Assembly (NCBI GenBank): GCA_044339595.1
Contig: JBIIVF010000040.1
Span: 1 to 18,063 of the forward strand
Source of the DNA: CAZTGZ01 sp044339595
GTDB lineage: Bacteria; Bacteroidota; Bacteroidia; NS11-12g; UBA9320
Length of the DNA: 18,063 bases
Direction of reading: 5' to 3'
Shown: positions 1-7,616 of the stretch, one piece after another
Layout: every line of letters starts with the position of its first letter
Position numbering within the stretch: the stretch's first letter is position 1
Made by a program: the position numbers and the translations under genes
The notes under the pieces: model-generated
Told to the model about the DNA's origin: nothing
Databases searched by the model: none
Seen by the model: the letters and a program-made list of their open reading frames with translations, nothing else

Positions 1-5
1 GCCAT
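1..5 (-). CDS. rplB: Ribosomal protein L2, first bases only (cut by window edge)
   Basis: Only the start codon and two further bases (ATGGC on the minus strand) lie inside the window, 3 nt after the rplW stop. The identity rests on position: L2 follows L23 in S10 operons, and Met-Ala is the usual L2 beginning. Nothing else can be read from five bases. Confidence 0.5.
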
Positions 6-8
6 TTT

Positions 9-299
9 TTAGATACTTTCAAAGAAATCAATTGATTGACCTTCCTTCAGCTTAATCACAGCTTTTTTGAAGTTTGGTTTTTTACCTGCTATTACACCCG
101 CTTTGGTAAATCTGGTTTTCCGTTTACCCATGTAGAGCATGGTGCTGATTGCTGTAATCTCTACATTGTAAAGTTTCTGAAGCTCAGCAATGATTTCTGG
201 TTTTTTTGCTTTTTTATCCACCACAAAGGCATATTGCCCGAGTTTCTCACCCATTTTGGTGGTCTTCTCTGTGATTAATGGTTTCTTTACTACACTCAT
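9..299 (-). CDS. rplW: 50S ribosomal protein L23
   Basis: A 96-residue protein of normal L23 length. It opens with the family signature around KKPLITEKTT and has the conserved central YNVEI segment followed by the basic loop GKRKTRFTKAG. L23 binds domain III of 23S rRNA next to the peptide exit tunnel, where trigger factor and SRP dock. It starts 3 nt after the rplD stop and ends 3 nt before the presumed rplB start, so it is surely co-transcribed with the S10 cluster. The C-terminal half is short, as is common in the phylum. Confidence 0.97.
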   Translation of the reverse strand: MSVVKKPLITEKTTKMGEKLGQYAFVVDKKAKKPEIIAELQKLYNVEITAISTMLYMGKRKTRFTKAGVIAGKKPNFKKAVIKLKEGQSIDFFESI

Positions 300-302
300 G
301 AC

Positions 303-929
303 TTAATTCAATACTTCTTTAAGTTTTTCGATGCCGGCAACCGTGATTACCAAATTGCTTGCTTTCATCACTTCATACGTGTTGATATCAGAAGCTACCA
401 TCACCCTTGAATTTTCAATATTTCTACCGGAAAGGTAAACATTGGCATTGTGCTCAGGAACCACCACCAAATTTCTTGATCCTGCAATTTTCAGGTTATT
501 CAAAATTTGCTGGAAGGTTTTAGTGCTCGGAGAATCCATATTGATTTGATCCAAAACAATAATTCCATTTTCAATGACCTTATATCCCAAGGCAGAGGTT
601 CTAGCGGTCTTCTTTAGTTTTTTATTCAACTTGAAAGAATAGTCGCGCGGCTTTGGACCGTGCATGTTACCACCACCTACCATGGTTCCGGATTTTGCAC
701 TACCCTGACGAGCAGTACCGGTACCTTTTTGTCTTTTCAACTTTCTGGTAGAAGCCGTAACTTCACTCTTATCTTTGGTTTTGTGCGTACCTTGTCTTTG
801 GTTAGCCAAAAACTGCTTCACATCCAGATAAATGGCGTGATCGTTCGGTTCTGAGGCAAAAACTTCAGAAGGGATTTCTATTTCCGCTCCGGTTTCAGCG
901 CCCTGAATATTATATACCTTGAGTTTCAT
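303..929 (-). CDS. rplD: 50S ribosomal protein L4
   Basis: A 208-residue protein. It carries the long basic tunnel loop of L4 at about residues 62-96 (RKLKRQKGTGTARQGS, then GGGNMHGPKPRDY), which lines the exit-tunnel constriction with L22. The C-terminal globular part (LVVVPEHNANVYLSGRNI) is typical. In E. coli L4 also represses the S10 operon through a leader upstream of rpsJ; there is no room for such a leader here (see fusA/rpsJ). It starts 1 nt after the rplC stop, which suggests translational coupling. Confidence 0.97.
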   Translation of the reverse strand: MKLKVYNIQGAETGAEIEIPSEVFASEPNDHAIYLDVKQFLANQRQGTHKTKDKSEVTASTRKLKRQKGTGTARQGSAKSGTMVGGGNMHGPKPRDYSFKLNKKLKKTARTSALGYKVIENGIIVLDQINMDSPSTKTFQQILNNLKIAGSRNLVVVPEHNANVYLSGRNIENSRVMVASDINTYEVMKASNLVITVAGIEKLKEVLN

Positions 930-930
930 T

Positions 931-1548
931 TTATTTCTCGACGATTACGTATGAACCTATATGTCCGGGGATTGAACCCTTGATCACCATCAAATTCTCA
1001 TCATTCATGATTTTAAGAATCTGAAGGTTAAACATTTTCACTCTTTCTCCACCGGTTCTTCCAGCCATTCTCATGCCCTTAAAAACCTTGGAAGGATAAG
1101 AAGATGCGCCCAAAGAACCCGGAGCACGTAATCTATTGTGCTGTCCGTGTGTCTGACCACCAACCCCTGCGAATCCGTGACGTTTAACAACACCCTGAAA
1201 TCCTTTTCCTTTAGAAGTTCCGATTACATCAACGAAATCACCTTCCTCAAAAAGAGAAAGTTTCACTTCATCTCCTACGGTCGGAGTACCTTCCCACTCG
1301 CGAAGTTCAGCAACCACTCTTTTTGGAGTAGTATTTGCTTTCGCAAAATGCCCCAACATTGCTTTCGGGGTGTTTTTTTCTTTGGCTTCGATGCTGGCAA
1401 TCTGAATAGCGCTATAGCCATCCGTTTCAACAGTTTTTACCTGTGTTACCACATTCTGGTCAACTTCAACCACTGTGCAAGCTAATTTCTTTCCTTCCGG
1501 AGTGAAAACGCTTGTCATTCCTATTTTTTTTCCGATTACTCCTAACAT
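931..1548 (-). CDS. rplC: 50S ribosomal protein L3
   Basis: A 205-residue protein starting MLGVIGKKIGMTSVF, the usual L3 N-terminus in this phylum. The central finger that reaches the peptidyl-transferase centre is present (QGVVKRHGF, then THGQHNRLRAPGSLGASSYPS and VFKGMRMAGRTG). At the position of the glutamine that PrmB methylates in E. coli L3 (GQNQTP), this protein reads GASSYP, so that target is absent. It starts 4 nt after rpsJ stops and ends 1 nt before rplD starts. Confidence 0.97.
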   Translation of the reverse strand: MLGVIGKKIGMTSVFTPEGKKLACTVVEVDQNVVTQVKTVETDGYSAIQIASIEAKEKNTPKAMLGHFAKANTTPKRVVAELREWEGTPTVGDEVKLSLFEEGDFVDVIGTSKGKGFQGVVKRHGFAGVGGQTHGQHNRLRAPGSLGASSYPSKVFKGMRMAGRTGGERVKMFNLQILKIMNDENLMVIKGSIPGHIGSYVIVEK

Positions 1549-1552
1549 CTCG

Positions 1553-1861
1553 TCAAACTTTAATTTCTACGTCAACGCCGCTTGGCAATTCCAATTTCAT
1601 CAAAGCATCAACCGTTTTAGAAGTCGAGCTGTAGATGTCTAACAATCTTTTGTATGAGCACAACTGGAACTGCTCTCTTGCCTTTTTATTTACGTGTGGC
1701 GAACGCAATACAGTGAAAATCTTCTTTTCGGTTGGCAAGGGTATTGGGCCACTCACCACAGCACCGGTTGCTTTCACTGAACGAACAATCTTTTCAGCTG
1801 ATTTGTCAATCAGGTTGTGATCGTACGACTTTAATTTGATTCTTATCTTTTGACTGACCAT
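1553..1861 (-). CDS. rpsJ: 30S ribosomal protein S10
   Basis: A 102-residue protein matching S10 over its full length: QKIRIKLKSYDHNLID at the N-terminus and SPHVNKKAREQFQ in the conserved loop. S10 is in the 30S head and is also NusE in antitermination complexes. The start codon is 4 nt after the fusA stop (TGA-TAAA-ATG), so the str and S10 clusters are fused into one transcription unit, with neither a tuf gene nor a leader between them. Confidence 0.97.
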   Translation of the reverse strand: MVSQKIRIKLKSYDHNLIDKSAEKIVRSVKATGAVVSGPIPLPTEKKIFTVLRSPHVNKKAREQFQLCSYKRLLDIYSSTSKTVDALMKLELPSGVDVEIKV

Positions 1862-1865
1862 TTTA

Positions 1866-3983
1866 TCAGGCTTTAGCTGTTTTCAATCCGTTAACTTTAG
1901 CCAATACTTCATCGGCCATATTCTTAGGTACTTCGGTATAGTGTGAGAACTCCATTGTTGAAGAAGCTCTTCCGGAAGTGATGGTACGCAAACTGGTTAC
2001 GTATCCGAACATTTCAGAGAGAGGCACTTTCGCCTTGATCACCTGAGAACCTGCTCTTTCATCCATTCCTTCCAACATTCCTCTTCTTCTGTTCAAGTCA
2101 CCCTGAACATCACCCATATAATCAGCAGGTGTTAATACTTCCAGCTTCATAATAGGTTCGAGTAAAATTGGTTTTGCATTTTTCGCAGCATCTCTGAAAC
2201 CCTGACGTGCAGCAATTTCAAAAGACAATGAATCTGAATCCACTGCGTGGAAAGAACCGTCAAACAATCTCACTTTCATGCGATCGATCGGGTATCCTGC
2301 TAATACACCATTTTTCATGGCTTCTGTAAATCCTTTCTGAACGGAAGGGATATATTCTTTAGGGATAGAACCACCCACGATTTCATTTACGAACTGTAGA
2401 CCGTTCTTTACTTCTGCTCCCTCATCGGCTGGACCGATTTCGAATTGAATATCCGCAAATTTTCCTCTACCACCCGTTTGTTTCTTATAAGTTTCACGGT
2501 GAACGGTACTTCCTTTCAACGCTTCTTTATAAGCAACCTGTGGTGCTCCCTGATTGATTTCTACTTTGAATTCACGCTTCAAACGATCCACGATGATTTC
2601 TAAGTGAAGTTCACCCATTCCGCTGATAACGGTCTGACCGGTTTCTTCTTCTGTATGAACTCTGAACGTTGGATCCTCTTCAGACAATTTTGCCAAAGAC
2701 ATACCCAATCTGTCAGAATCTGCTTGAGTTTTTGGCTCAACCGCCAAACCGATTACCGGCTCAGGGAAGTCCATCGATTCGAGCACGATTGGATGTTTCT
2801 CATCACAAAGGGTGTCTCCTGTTTTGATATCTTTAAAACCAACGGCTGCTCCAATATCTCCGGCTCCAAGGCTGTCGATCGCGTTTTGCTTGTTGGCATG
2901 CATCTGAAAAATTCTGGAGATACGCTCCTTGTTTCCACTGCGGGTGTTTAACACATAAGAACCAGAGTCCAATTTACCTGAATAGGCACGCATGAAAGCC
3001 AGACGACCTACGAATGGATCTGTAGCAATCTTAAAAGCCAAAGCCGCAAATGGCTGGTCATAAGAAGGCTTACGTGTTATTTCTTCATCCGTATCAGGAT
3101 GTGTTCCGATTGTGAGTTCTCTGTCTAATGGAGAAGGAAGAATTTCCATCACCAGGTCGAGCATCGTTTGCACCCCTTTGTTTTTAAAGGAAGAACCACA
3201 AACCATCGGTACAATAGACATATCGATACATGCCTTGCGCAATGCATCCAAAATTTCTCTTTCAGAAATGGTACTTGGATCGTCGAAGAATTTCTCCATC
3301 AACTTCTCATCGTATTCTGAAACCGATTCTAGGAGTTTTTCTCTCCACTCCATGGCTTCATCCAACATGTCGGCAGGAATAGGCACAACTTCATAAGTCA
3401 TTCCCTTATCCGTTTCATTCCAAACCATGCCTCTGAAATTAATCAAGTCGACAACACCTTTGAAATTATCCTCTTCACCAATTGGAAGCTGCAGGGGTAC
3501 TGCGTTGCTGCCCAACATATCCTTCACCTGACGAACTACGTTCAAAAAGTCAGCACCGGCACGGTCCATTTTATTTACGAAACCAATACGGGGTACTTTA
3601 TAGTTATTGGCCAATCTCCAGTTGGTTTCTGACTGAGGTTCAACACCGTCAACCGCACTGAATAAAAACACCAAACCATCCAACACGCGGAGCGAACGAT
3701 TTACCTCAACGGTAAAGTCAACGTGCCCCGGGGTATCGATGATGTTAATATGATATTGATCTCCTTGGTATTTCCAGAATACAGTGGTAGCAGCAGAAGT
3801 GATGGTAATCCCTCTTTCCTGCTCCTGAACCATCCAATCCATGGTAGCTGCACCGTCATGCACCTCACCAATTTTGTGGTTCACACCGGCGTAATAAAGA
3901 ATGCGCTCCGTTGTGGTGGTCTTGCCTGCATCGATGTGCGCGGCAATACCAATATTTCTCGTGTATTTAAGATCTCTCGACAT
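1866..3983 (-). CDS. fusA: Translation elongation factor G
   Basis: A 705-residue GTPase that drives ribosomal translocation and, with RRF, ribosome recycling. Motifs seen: G1 AHIDAGKTT near residue 15, switch I RGITITSAATT, G3 DTPGHVDF, G4 NKMD. The domain IV segment QTGGRGKFADIQFEI and the C-terminal domain V (PLSEMFGYVTSLRT) are complete. The length is that of a canonical EF-G. It sits between rpsG (6-nt gap) and rpsJ (4-nt gap), the classical str position, which favours the main housekeeping EF-G over a paralogue. Confidence 0.98.
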   Translation of the reverse strand: MSRDLKYTRNIGIAAHIDAGKTTTTERILYYAGVNHKIGEVHDGAATMDWMVQEQERGITITSAATTVFWKYQGDQYHINIIDTPGHVDFTVEVNRSLRVLDGLVFLFSAVDGVEPQSETNWRLANNYKVPRIGFVNKMDRAGADFLNVVRQVKDMLGSNAVPLQLPIGEEDNFKGVVDLINFRGMVWNETDKGMTYEVVPIPADMLDEAMEWREKLLESVSEYDEKLMEKFFDDPSTISEREILDALRKACIDMSIVPMVCGSSFKNKGVQTMLDLVMEILPSPLDRELTIGTHPDTDEEITRKPSYDQPFAALAFKIATDPFVGRLAFMRAYSGKLDSGSYVLNTRSGNKERISRIFQMHANKQNAIDSLGAGDIGAAVGFKDIKTGDTLCDEKHPIVLESMDFPEPVIGLAVEPKTQADSDRLGMSLAKLSEEDPTFRVHTEEETGQTVISGMGELHLEIIVDRLKREFKVEINQGAPQVAYKEALKGSTVHRETYKKQTGGRGKFADIQFEIGPADEGAEVKNGLQFVNEIVGGSIPKEYIPSVQKGFTEAMKNGVLAGYPIDRMKVRLFDGSFHAVDSDSLSFEIAARQGFRDAAKNAKPILLEPIMKLEVLTPADYMGDVQGDLNRRRGMLEGMDERAGSQVIKAKVPLSEMFGYVTSLRTITSGRASSTMEFSHYTEVPKNMADEVLAKVNGLKTAKA

Positions 3984-3989
3984 TGTTAA

Positions 3990-4460
3990 TTATACTCTGA
4001 AATGTGAAAATGCCTTGTTTGCTTCTGCCATCTTGTGGGTATCTTCCTTCTTTTTTACAGAAGCACCTTCCCCTTTAGCAGCGGCAACGATTTCACCGGC
4101 TAATTTTTCAGCCATTGATTTTTCATTGCGTGATCGAGCATATTTAATCATCCATTTCATGCCCATCGCCACTTTTCTCTCAGGATTGATTTCTATTGGA
4201 ATCTGAAAAGTAGACCCTCCCACACGACGTGCTTTCACTTCTACTGAAGGAATCACATTGTTCAACGCCTTTCTCCACTGCTCAATGCCTTCTTCATCCT
4301 GAACTTTCTTAGACACAATTTCAATTGCATCATAGAATATGTTTCTGGCAGTTTCCTTTTTGCCATCCCACATCATATTGTTAATGAAACGGGTTACCAT
4401 GGTATCTTTAAACCTTGGATCCGGCATCAACAAACGTTTTTTAGCCCTTGCCTTTCTCAT
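3990..4460 (-). CDS. rpsG: 30S ribosomal protein S7
   Basis: A 156-residue protein beginning MRKARAKKRLLMPDPRF, with the conserved GGSTFQIPIEI and MIKYARSRNEKSM segments and ending in AFSHFRV. S7 nucleates assembly of the 30S head and touches E-site tRNA. Its ATG overlaps the rpsL stop by one base (TAATG), implying termination-reinitiation coupling. In E. coli the rpsL-rpsG spacer holds the S7 autoregulatory site; no spacer exists here. Confidence 0.97.
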   Translation of the reverse strand: MRKARAKKRLLMPDPRFKDTMVTRFINNMMWDGKKETARNIFYDAIEIVSKKVQDEEGIEQWRKALNNVIPSVEVKARRVGGSTFQIPIEINPERKVAMGMKWMIKYARSRNEKSMAEKLAGEIVAAAKGEGASVKKKEDTHKMAEANKAFSHFRV

Positions 4461-4834
4461 TATTTTTTAGGTCTCTTAGTTCCGTATTTAGATCTTCTCT
4501 GCTTTCTTCCATCGACTCCGGAGGTATCCAACGCACCGCGAACGATGTGATATCTAACTCCCGGTAGATCCTTTACCCTACCGCCGCGAATCAACACGAT
4601 GGAGTGTTCCTGAAGGTTGTGACCTTCTCCCGGAATGTAAGCATTCACTTCCTTCTGATTGGTTAATCTTACCCTGGCTACCTTACGCATGGCCGAATTC
4701 GGCTTCTTTGGCGTGGTGGTATAAACCCTGGTGCAAACACCGCGTCTCTGTGGACAAGAATCCAATGCCGGAGACTTACTCTTATCGGCGTTTGAAGTCC
4801 TTCCTTTTCTTACTAATTGTTGTATGGTAGGCAT
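4460..4834 (-). CDS. rpsL: 30S ribosomal protein S12
   Basis: A 124-residue S12 with the decoding-centre loops intact: TTTPKKPNSAMRK with Lys43, and GRVKDLPGVRYH with Lys88 and Asp89 (the residue that is methylthiolated in many bacteria). Both lysines altered in classical streptomycin-resistant mutants are wild type, so no resistance allele is visible. First gene of the str-S10 unit. The sequence just before the ATG (TTTATAT) has no Shine-Dalgarno element, as expected in Bacteroidota. Confidence 0.98.
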   Translation of the reverse strand: MPTIQQLVRKGRTSNADKSKSPALDSCPQRRGVCTRVYTTTPKKPNSAMRKVARVRLTNQKEVNAYIPGEGHNLQEHSIVLIRGGRVKDLPGVRYHIVRGALDTSGVDGRKQRRSKYGTKRPKK

Positions 4835-5015
4835 ATATAAAGGCGTACTATTTTAAAAGGTCTGCAAAAGTACAACATCAGTTGATATTTACAAACCCAA
4901 TTTGTTAAATTTTTATCAATCCTTTCAAACGAGACCAATTTGGCAGTCGAAAGGGCGGCAAATCTATGAAAAATTCCGCTCTTTACCGAAGTGTTATGAA
5001 TATTTTTTGAGATTG
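4835..5015. other. Intergenic region between bshB1 end and rpsL start
   Basis: 181 bp. The half nearest rpsL holds the str promoter. In the half nearest bshB1 an imperfect hairpin (CCTTTC and GAAAGG arms near 4921-4953, with a CCAAATTGG core) could end the upstream operon, but no clear T-run follows, so I do not call a terminator. No ORF or RNA gene is evident. Confidence 0.4.
4865..4895 (-). promoter_or_regulatory. Bacteroidota-type promoter of the str-S10 operon
   Basis: Read on the minus strand, TTTG (4892-4895) is followed after exactly 19 nt by TACTTTTG (4865-4872). This fits the -33 TTTG / -7 TAnnTTTG consensus of the Bacteroidota primary sigma factor. Initiation would fall near 4858-4860, leaving a leader of about 25 nt before rpsL, too short for a regulatory RNA structure. 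Confidence 0.8.
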
Positions 5016-5747
5016 TTATACGCCCATCAAAGCATGCAGCTTTGGAATGTTTAAAGGAACCTCTGAAACAAATCCCTCACCATACGTACAACCTATCCAG
5101 CGGCCTTTCTCCCTGGCCCTGGACTCTAGAAAATGTAGAAAATCTTCTGAAGATATGGGCGTTTCAGGTTCTGTGGCTTCGGCATTATAAAACTGACTGC
5201 CAAAAGTGAGTATCGCCCGACGCTTTTGTTCATAGAATTTAGTGATATCTACCACCAATGTGGGCTTGTGATAATGATCCTGTATATAATGCAATAAAAA
5301 TTGCGGCCGCCAAGGCAATTGGAGCTGACCATCAGCCATGGTTTCCCATTTTGCCAGTCCGCTCAAAAAACAAGATTCCTTCACCAACAAAGCAGCATTC
5401 CCATGATCGATATGGCGATCGTTCAGCGTGTTCGCCAGCACCACATCCGGACAACTTGCCCTCAATACCCGGATCACTTCAGTTTTGTTTTCAACACACG
5501 TATTGATTTGTCCATCGCCCAGATTCAATTGAATTCTGAATGCGACACCCAGATATTCAGCCGACTCCATGGCCTCCTTTGTCCGGAGCTCAGCATTCCC
5601 CCGAGAACCGAGTTCTCCCAGGGTCAAATCCAGCATCCCTACTTTTTTGCCGGCCGCGACCAATGCCGCCAAGGTTCCACCTGCACCCAATTCAATATCA
5701 TCGGGATGCGCACCAATGGCCAATACGTCAACTTTAGATATTTTCAT
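5016..5747 (-). CDS. bshB1: Bacillithiol biosynthesis deacetylase, PIG-L/LmbE family
   Basis: A 243-residue zinc-dependent deacetylase that would remove the acetyl group from GlcNAc-malate to give GlcN-malate, the second step of bacillithiol synthesis. The N-terminal zinc motif AHPDDIE has His14 and Asp17 with the catalytic Asp16. The second motif is NDRHIDHG with His115; a family-typical GELGSRGN segment lies between. Length and motifs match the BshB1 branch rather than other LmbE proteins. The start overlaps the end of gpx by 14 nt, suggesting coupled translation. The rest of the pathway (bshA, bshC) is not in the window, so the substrate is inferred from family membership. Confidence 0.88.
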   Translation of the reverse strand: MKISKVDVLAIGAHPDDIELGAGGTLAALVAAGKKVGMLDLTLGELGSRGNAELRTKEAMESAEYLGVAFRIQLNLGDGQINTCVENKTEVIRVLRASCPDVVLANTLNDRHIDHGNAALLVKESCFLSGLAKWETMADGQLQLPWRPQFLLHYIQDHYHKPTLVVDITKFYEQKRRAILTFGSQFYNAEATEPETPISSEDFLHFLESRAREKGRWIGCTYGEGFVSEVPLNIPKLHALMGV

Positions 5748-6231
5748 GAAGGAGTTGTTCGATGGTTTTCTTTACGCGTTTGCTCTCCGGACTGGTTACC
5801 GGAAGAAAATATTGGCGAACATAACCTTTTTTATCAATTAGATATTTTTGAAAGTTCCAGATCGGACTGAAGGATGTATATCCATTGAGCTTCTTAGACG
5901 AGAGGTATTCAAATACCGGATGCTTATCCCTCCCCTTCACGGACACTTTATCCATCAGAGGAAATTCCACCTGATAATTTTCTTCACAAAAGAAACGGAG
6001 GTTTTTGCCATTCAGCGGTTCTTGTGAACCGAAATCGTTGGTGGGAAAAGCCAGTATTTCAAAGCCCTCCTTTTTATAGCTGTCATAAAGATGCTGCAAC
6101 GAATTATACTGAGGGGTAAAACCACATTCGGATGCCGTATTCACAATCATGACGACTTTGCCCTTTAATTGTTCAAAGTTAAAAAGGTCTCCTTCGGTGG
6201 TTTGAGCAGACAGGTGATAGATATTATCCAT
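5734..6231 (-). CDS. Glutathione peroxidase-family thiol peroxidase
   Basis: A 165-residue protein. The peroxidatic cysteine is Cys36 (NTASECGFT), with the rest of the catalytic tetrad at Gln70 (FPTNDFGSQEP) and Trp125-Asn126 (PIWNFQKYL). A second cysteine, Cys82 (FFCEENYQ), occupies the place of the resolving cysteine of yeast Gpx3. This suggests a two-cysteine enzyme recycled by thioredoxin rather than by glutathione. No signal peptide, so cytoplasmic. It overlaps bshB1 by 14 nt and lies 30 nt after the DUF4294 gene. Joint transcription with a bacillithiol gene suggests a peroxide or low-molecular-weight thiol defence role. Confidence 0.93.
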   Translation of the reverse strand: MDNIYHLSAQTTEGDLFNFEQLKGKVVMIVNTASECGFTPQYNSLQHLYDSYKKEGFEILAFPTNDFGSQEPLNGKNLRFFCEENYQVEFPLMDKVSVKGRDKHPVFEYLSSKKLNGYTSFSPIWNFQKYLIDKKGYVRQYFLPVTSPESKRVKKTIEQLLHENI

Positions 6232-6261
6232 ACCTTAATATCAAATGAAAACCCAAAAGGT

Positions 6262-6849
6262 TCATTCGAGCTTGTATACCTTGATGATATATTCGATCTG
6301 ATAGTCTTCTATAGGGTCGAATTCAACTTTGAGATCAGCATCATAGTATTTGGCCAGGGCTCCCCAATAGAAGGTAGTGGCGCTGCCTCGATAGCCTTTT
6401 AAAATTTCGTAGGTATTCTTGCCGGTTTCCCGATGGATGAGTTTTAAGAGTAACTTCCCTTGACTCAAAGTCAAGTTTTTTAATTGCGACATGAATTCAG
6501 CTTTGATGGCTTTTTCGGTTTCTTTGATATATTTCTCCTTGGCCCGCTTGGTGGTGAGCATATTGAGGTTGTCTTCCATCATTTGCAAACGGAAAGCAGC
6601 CAACTTGGCATACGGCAAGGTTTTTTTAACATTGTGAACCAATTTGAGGTATTTCTCACGACTCTCATCCCCATTCAATTCCTTTAAAATATATTCATCC
6701 AGCGTTTGAACAATGATGGTATCGCCATTGAAAATTTCCTTGCGCACCACGATGATTGAATCCGCATTGCGCTGAGCGAAGCCGATCAGGGAACTGCTCA
6801 ACAAATAGAGATAAAGTGCAGATGCGAAAAATTTCTTAGCGCAATTCAT
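6262..6849 (-). CDS. Exported DUF4294-family protein of unknown function
   Basis: A 195-residue protein when started at 6849. That start is chosen because it gives a signal peptide (MNCAKKFFASALYLYLLSSS, then LIGFAQ). An in-frame start 30 codons upstream would bury the signal and run deeper into recO. The mature part matches the DUF4294 family: a helical PYAKLAAFRLQMMEDNL segment, a Lys/Glu-rich stretch, then LSQGKLLLKLIHRETGKNTYEI, and EDYQIEYIIKVYK near the C-terminus. The family is common in Bacteroidota and has no established function. It overlaps the end of recO by 14 nt. Likely periplasmic. Confidence 0.85.
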   Translation of the reverse strand: MNCAKKFFASALYLYLLSSSLIGFAQRNADSIIVVRKEIFNGDTIIVQTLDEYILKELNGDESREKYLKLVHNVKKTLPYAKLAAFRLQMMEDNLNMLTTKRAKEKYIKETEKAIKAEFMSQLKNLTLSQGKLLLKLIHRETGKNTYEILKGYRGSATTFYWGALAKYYDADLKVEFDPIEDYQIEYIIKVYKLE

Positions 6850-7615
6850 GGGTTTGTGTTTGGTTGGTTTCTGCAATTGGCGTGCCATCGGGATGTAAAA
6901 CTTGTTGAAGGATAGAAACTGACTTAAAGGGCATGCCACCTGCGATGTGCAATTGATAATAAATCAACAATTTAGACAACAGACTTTGTCGGACCGAACG
7001 GGATGATTTCATGCCGGACAAGGCTGCCGGATTGAGATTTTGTAATTGAAGCAACAGGTCGTTTTCGTTCATATTCAAGGCATATCCTACGCTGCCATCC
7101 GGTTCGAAAACGGTTTTACCTTCCTGAAGATGTAGGGTATATCCTTCTTTGGTTTCGAGTTCAGGAAAAAAGCCGAGGTAGCGACTCAGTTGCAACATAA
7201 AATGATGTGGGATGAGGGTCAGATCTTCGGTGGTTTGATCAATAAACTGGATGTATTCATGCAGAAATTCATACAAATCCTCCAAAGGATCCTCATCAGG
7301 AAGGGTGCGGTTCAGCAATTCAAGCATAAACATGGCAATGCTGCATTTGACCATATCGCGATGCAAATGATTCAATAAAGGATATGGTCTCGCCTCCTTG
7401 ATGCGCTGAAGACCTCCGTTTGGTTTCAGGTAGACTTCCAGTTCGAGCAAGTTGAGCGGTTGGAGCACGCTTCTCTTAATTTGACCTTTGTTGTTTCGGA
7501 TGCCATTCACCAAAAAGGATTGTATGCCGTAAACATCGGTAAAGACTTTCACCACCAAACTATTTTCAGAATAGTTGGTATTGCGCAACACAATGCCCCG
7601 GGATTTAGCAATCAT
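6836..7615 (-). CDS. recO: DNA repair protein RecO
   Basis: A 259-residue protein. The N-terminal OB-fold region (MIAKSRGIVLRNTNYSENSLVVKVFT, residues 1-26, then IKRSVLQPLNLLELEVYLKP) is characteristic of RecO, followed by the helical domain. RecO acts with RecR to load RecA on SSB-coated gaps and anneals single strands. Only one cysteine is visible, so the four-cysteine zinc site of some RecO proteins is absent. It starts 1 nt after the end of the PorZ-like gene and overlaps the DUF4294 gene by 14 nt. Confidence 0.92.
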   Translation of the reverse strand: MIAKSRGIVLRNTNYSENSLVVKVFTDVYGIQSFLVNGIRNNKGQIKRSVLQPLNLLELEVYLKPNGGLQRIKEARPYPLLNHLHRDMVKCSIAMFMLELLNRTLPDEDPLEDLYEFLHEYIQFIDQTTEDLTLIPHHFMLQLSRYLGFFPELETKEGYTLHLQEGKTVFEPDGSVGYALNMNENDLLLQLQNLNPAALSGMKSSRSVRQSLLSKLLIYYQLHIAGGMPFKSVSILQQVLHPDGTPIAETNQTQTHELR

Positions 7616-7616
7616 G

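Noticed and set aside
4460..4834. Streptomycin-resistance substitution in S12
   Set aside because: Lys43 and Lys88 are both wild type.
4915..4960. Intrinsic terminator after bshB1
   Set aside because: The arms CCTTTC/GAAAGG are 21 nt apart and no T-run follows on the minus strand.
6850..6939. N-terminal extension of the DUF4294 protein by 30 residues
   Set aside because: It would overlap recO by over 100 bp and place the clear signal peptide in the middle of the protein.
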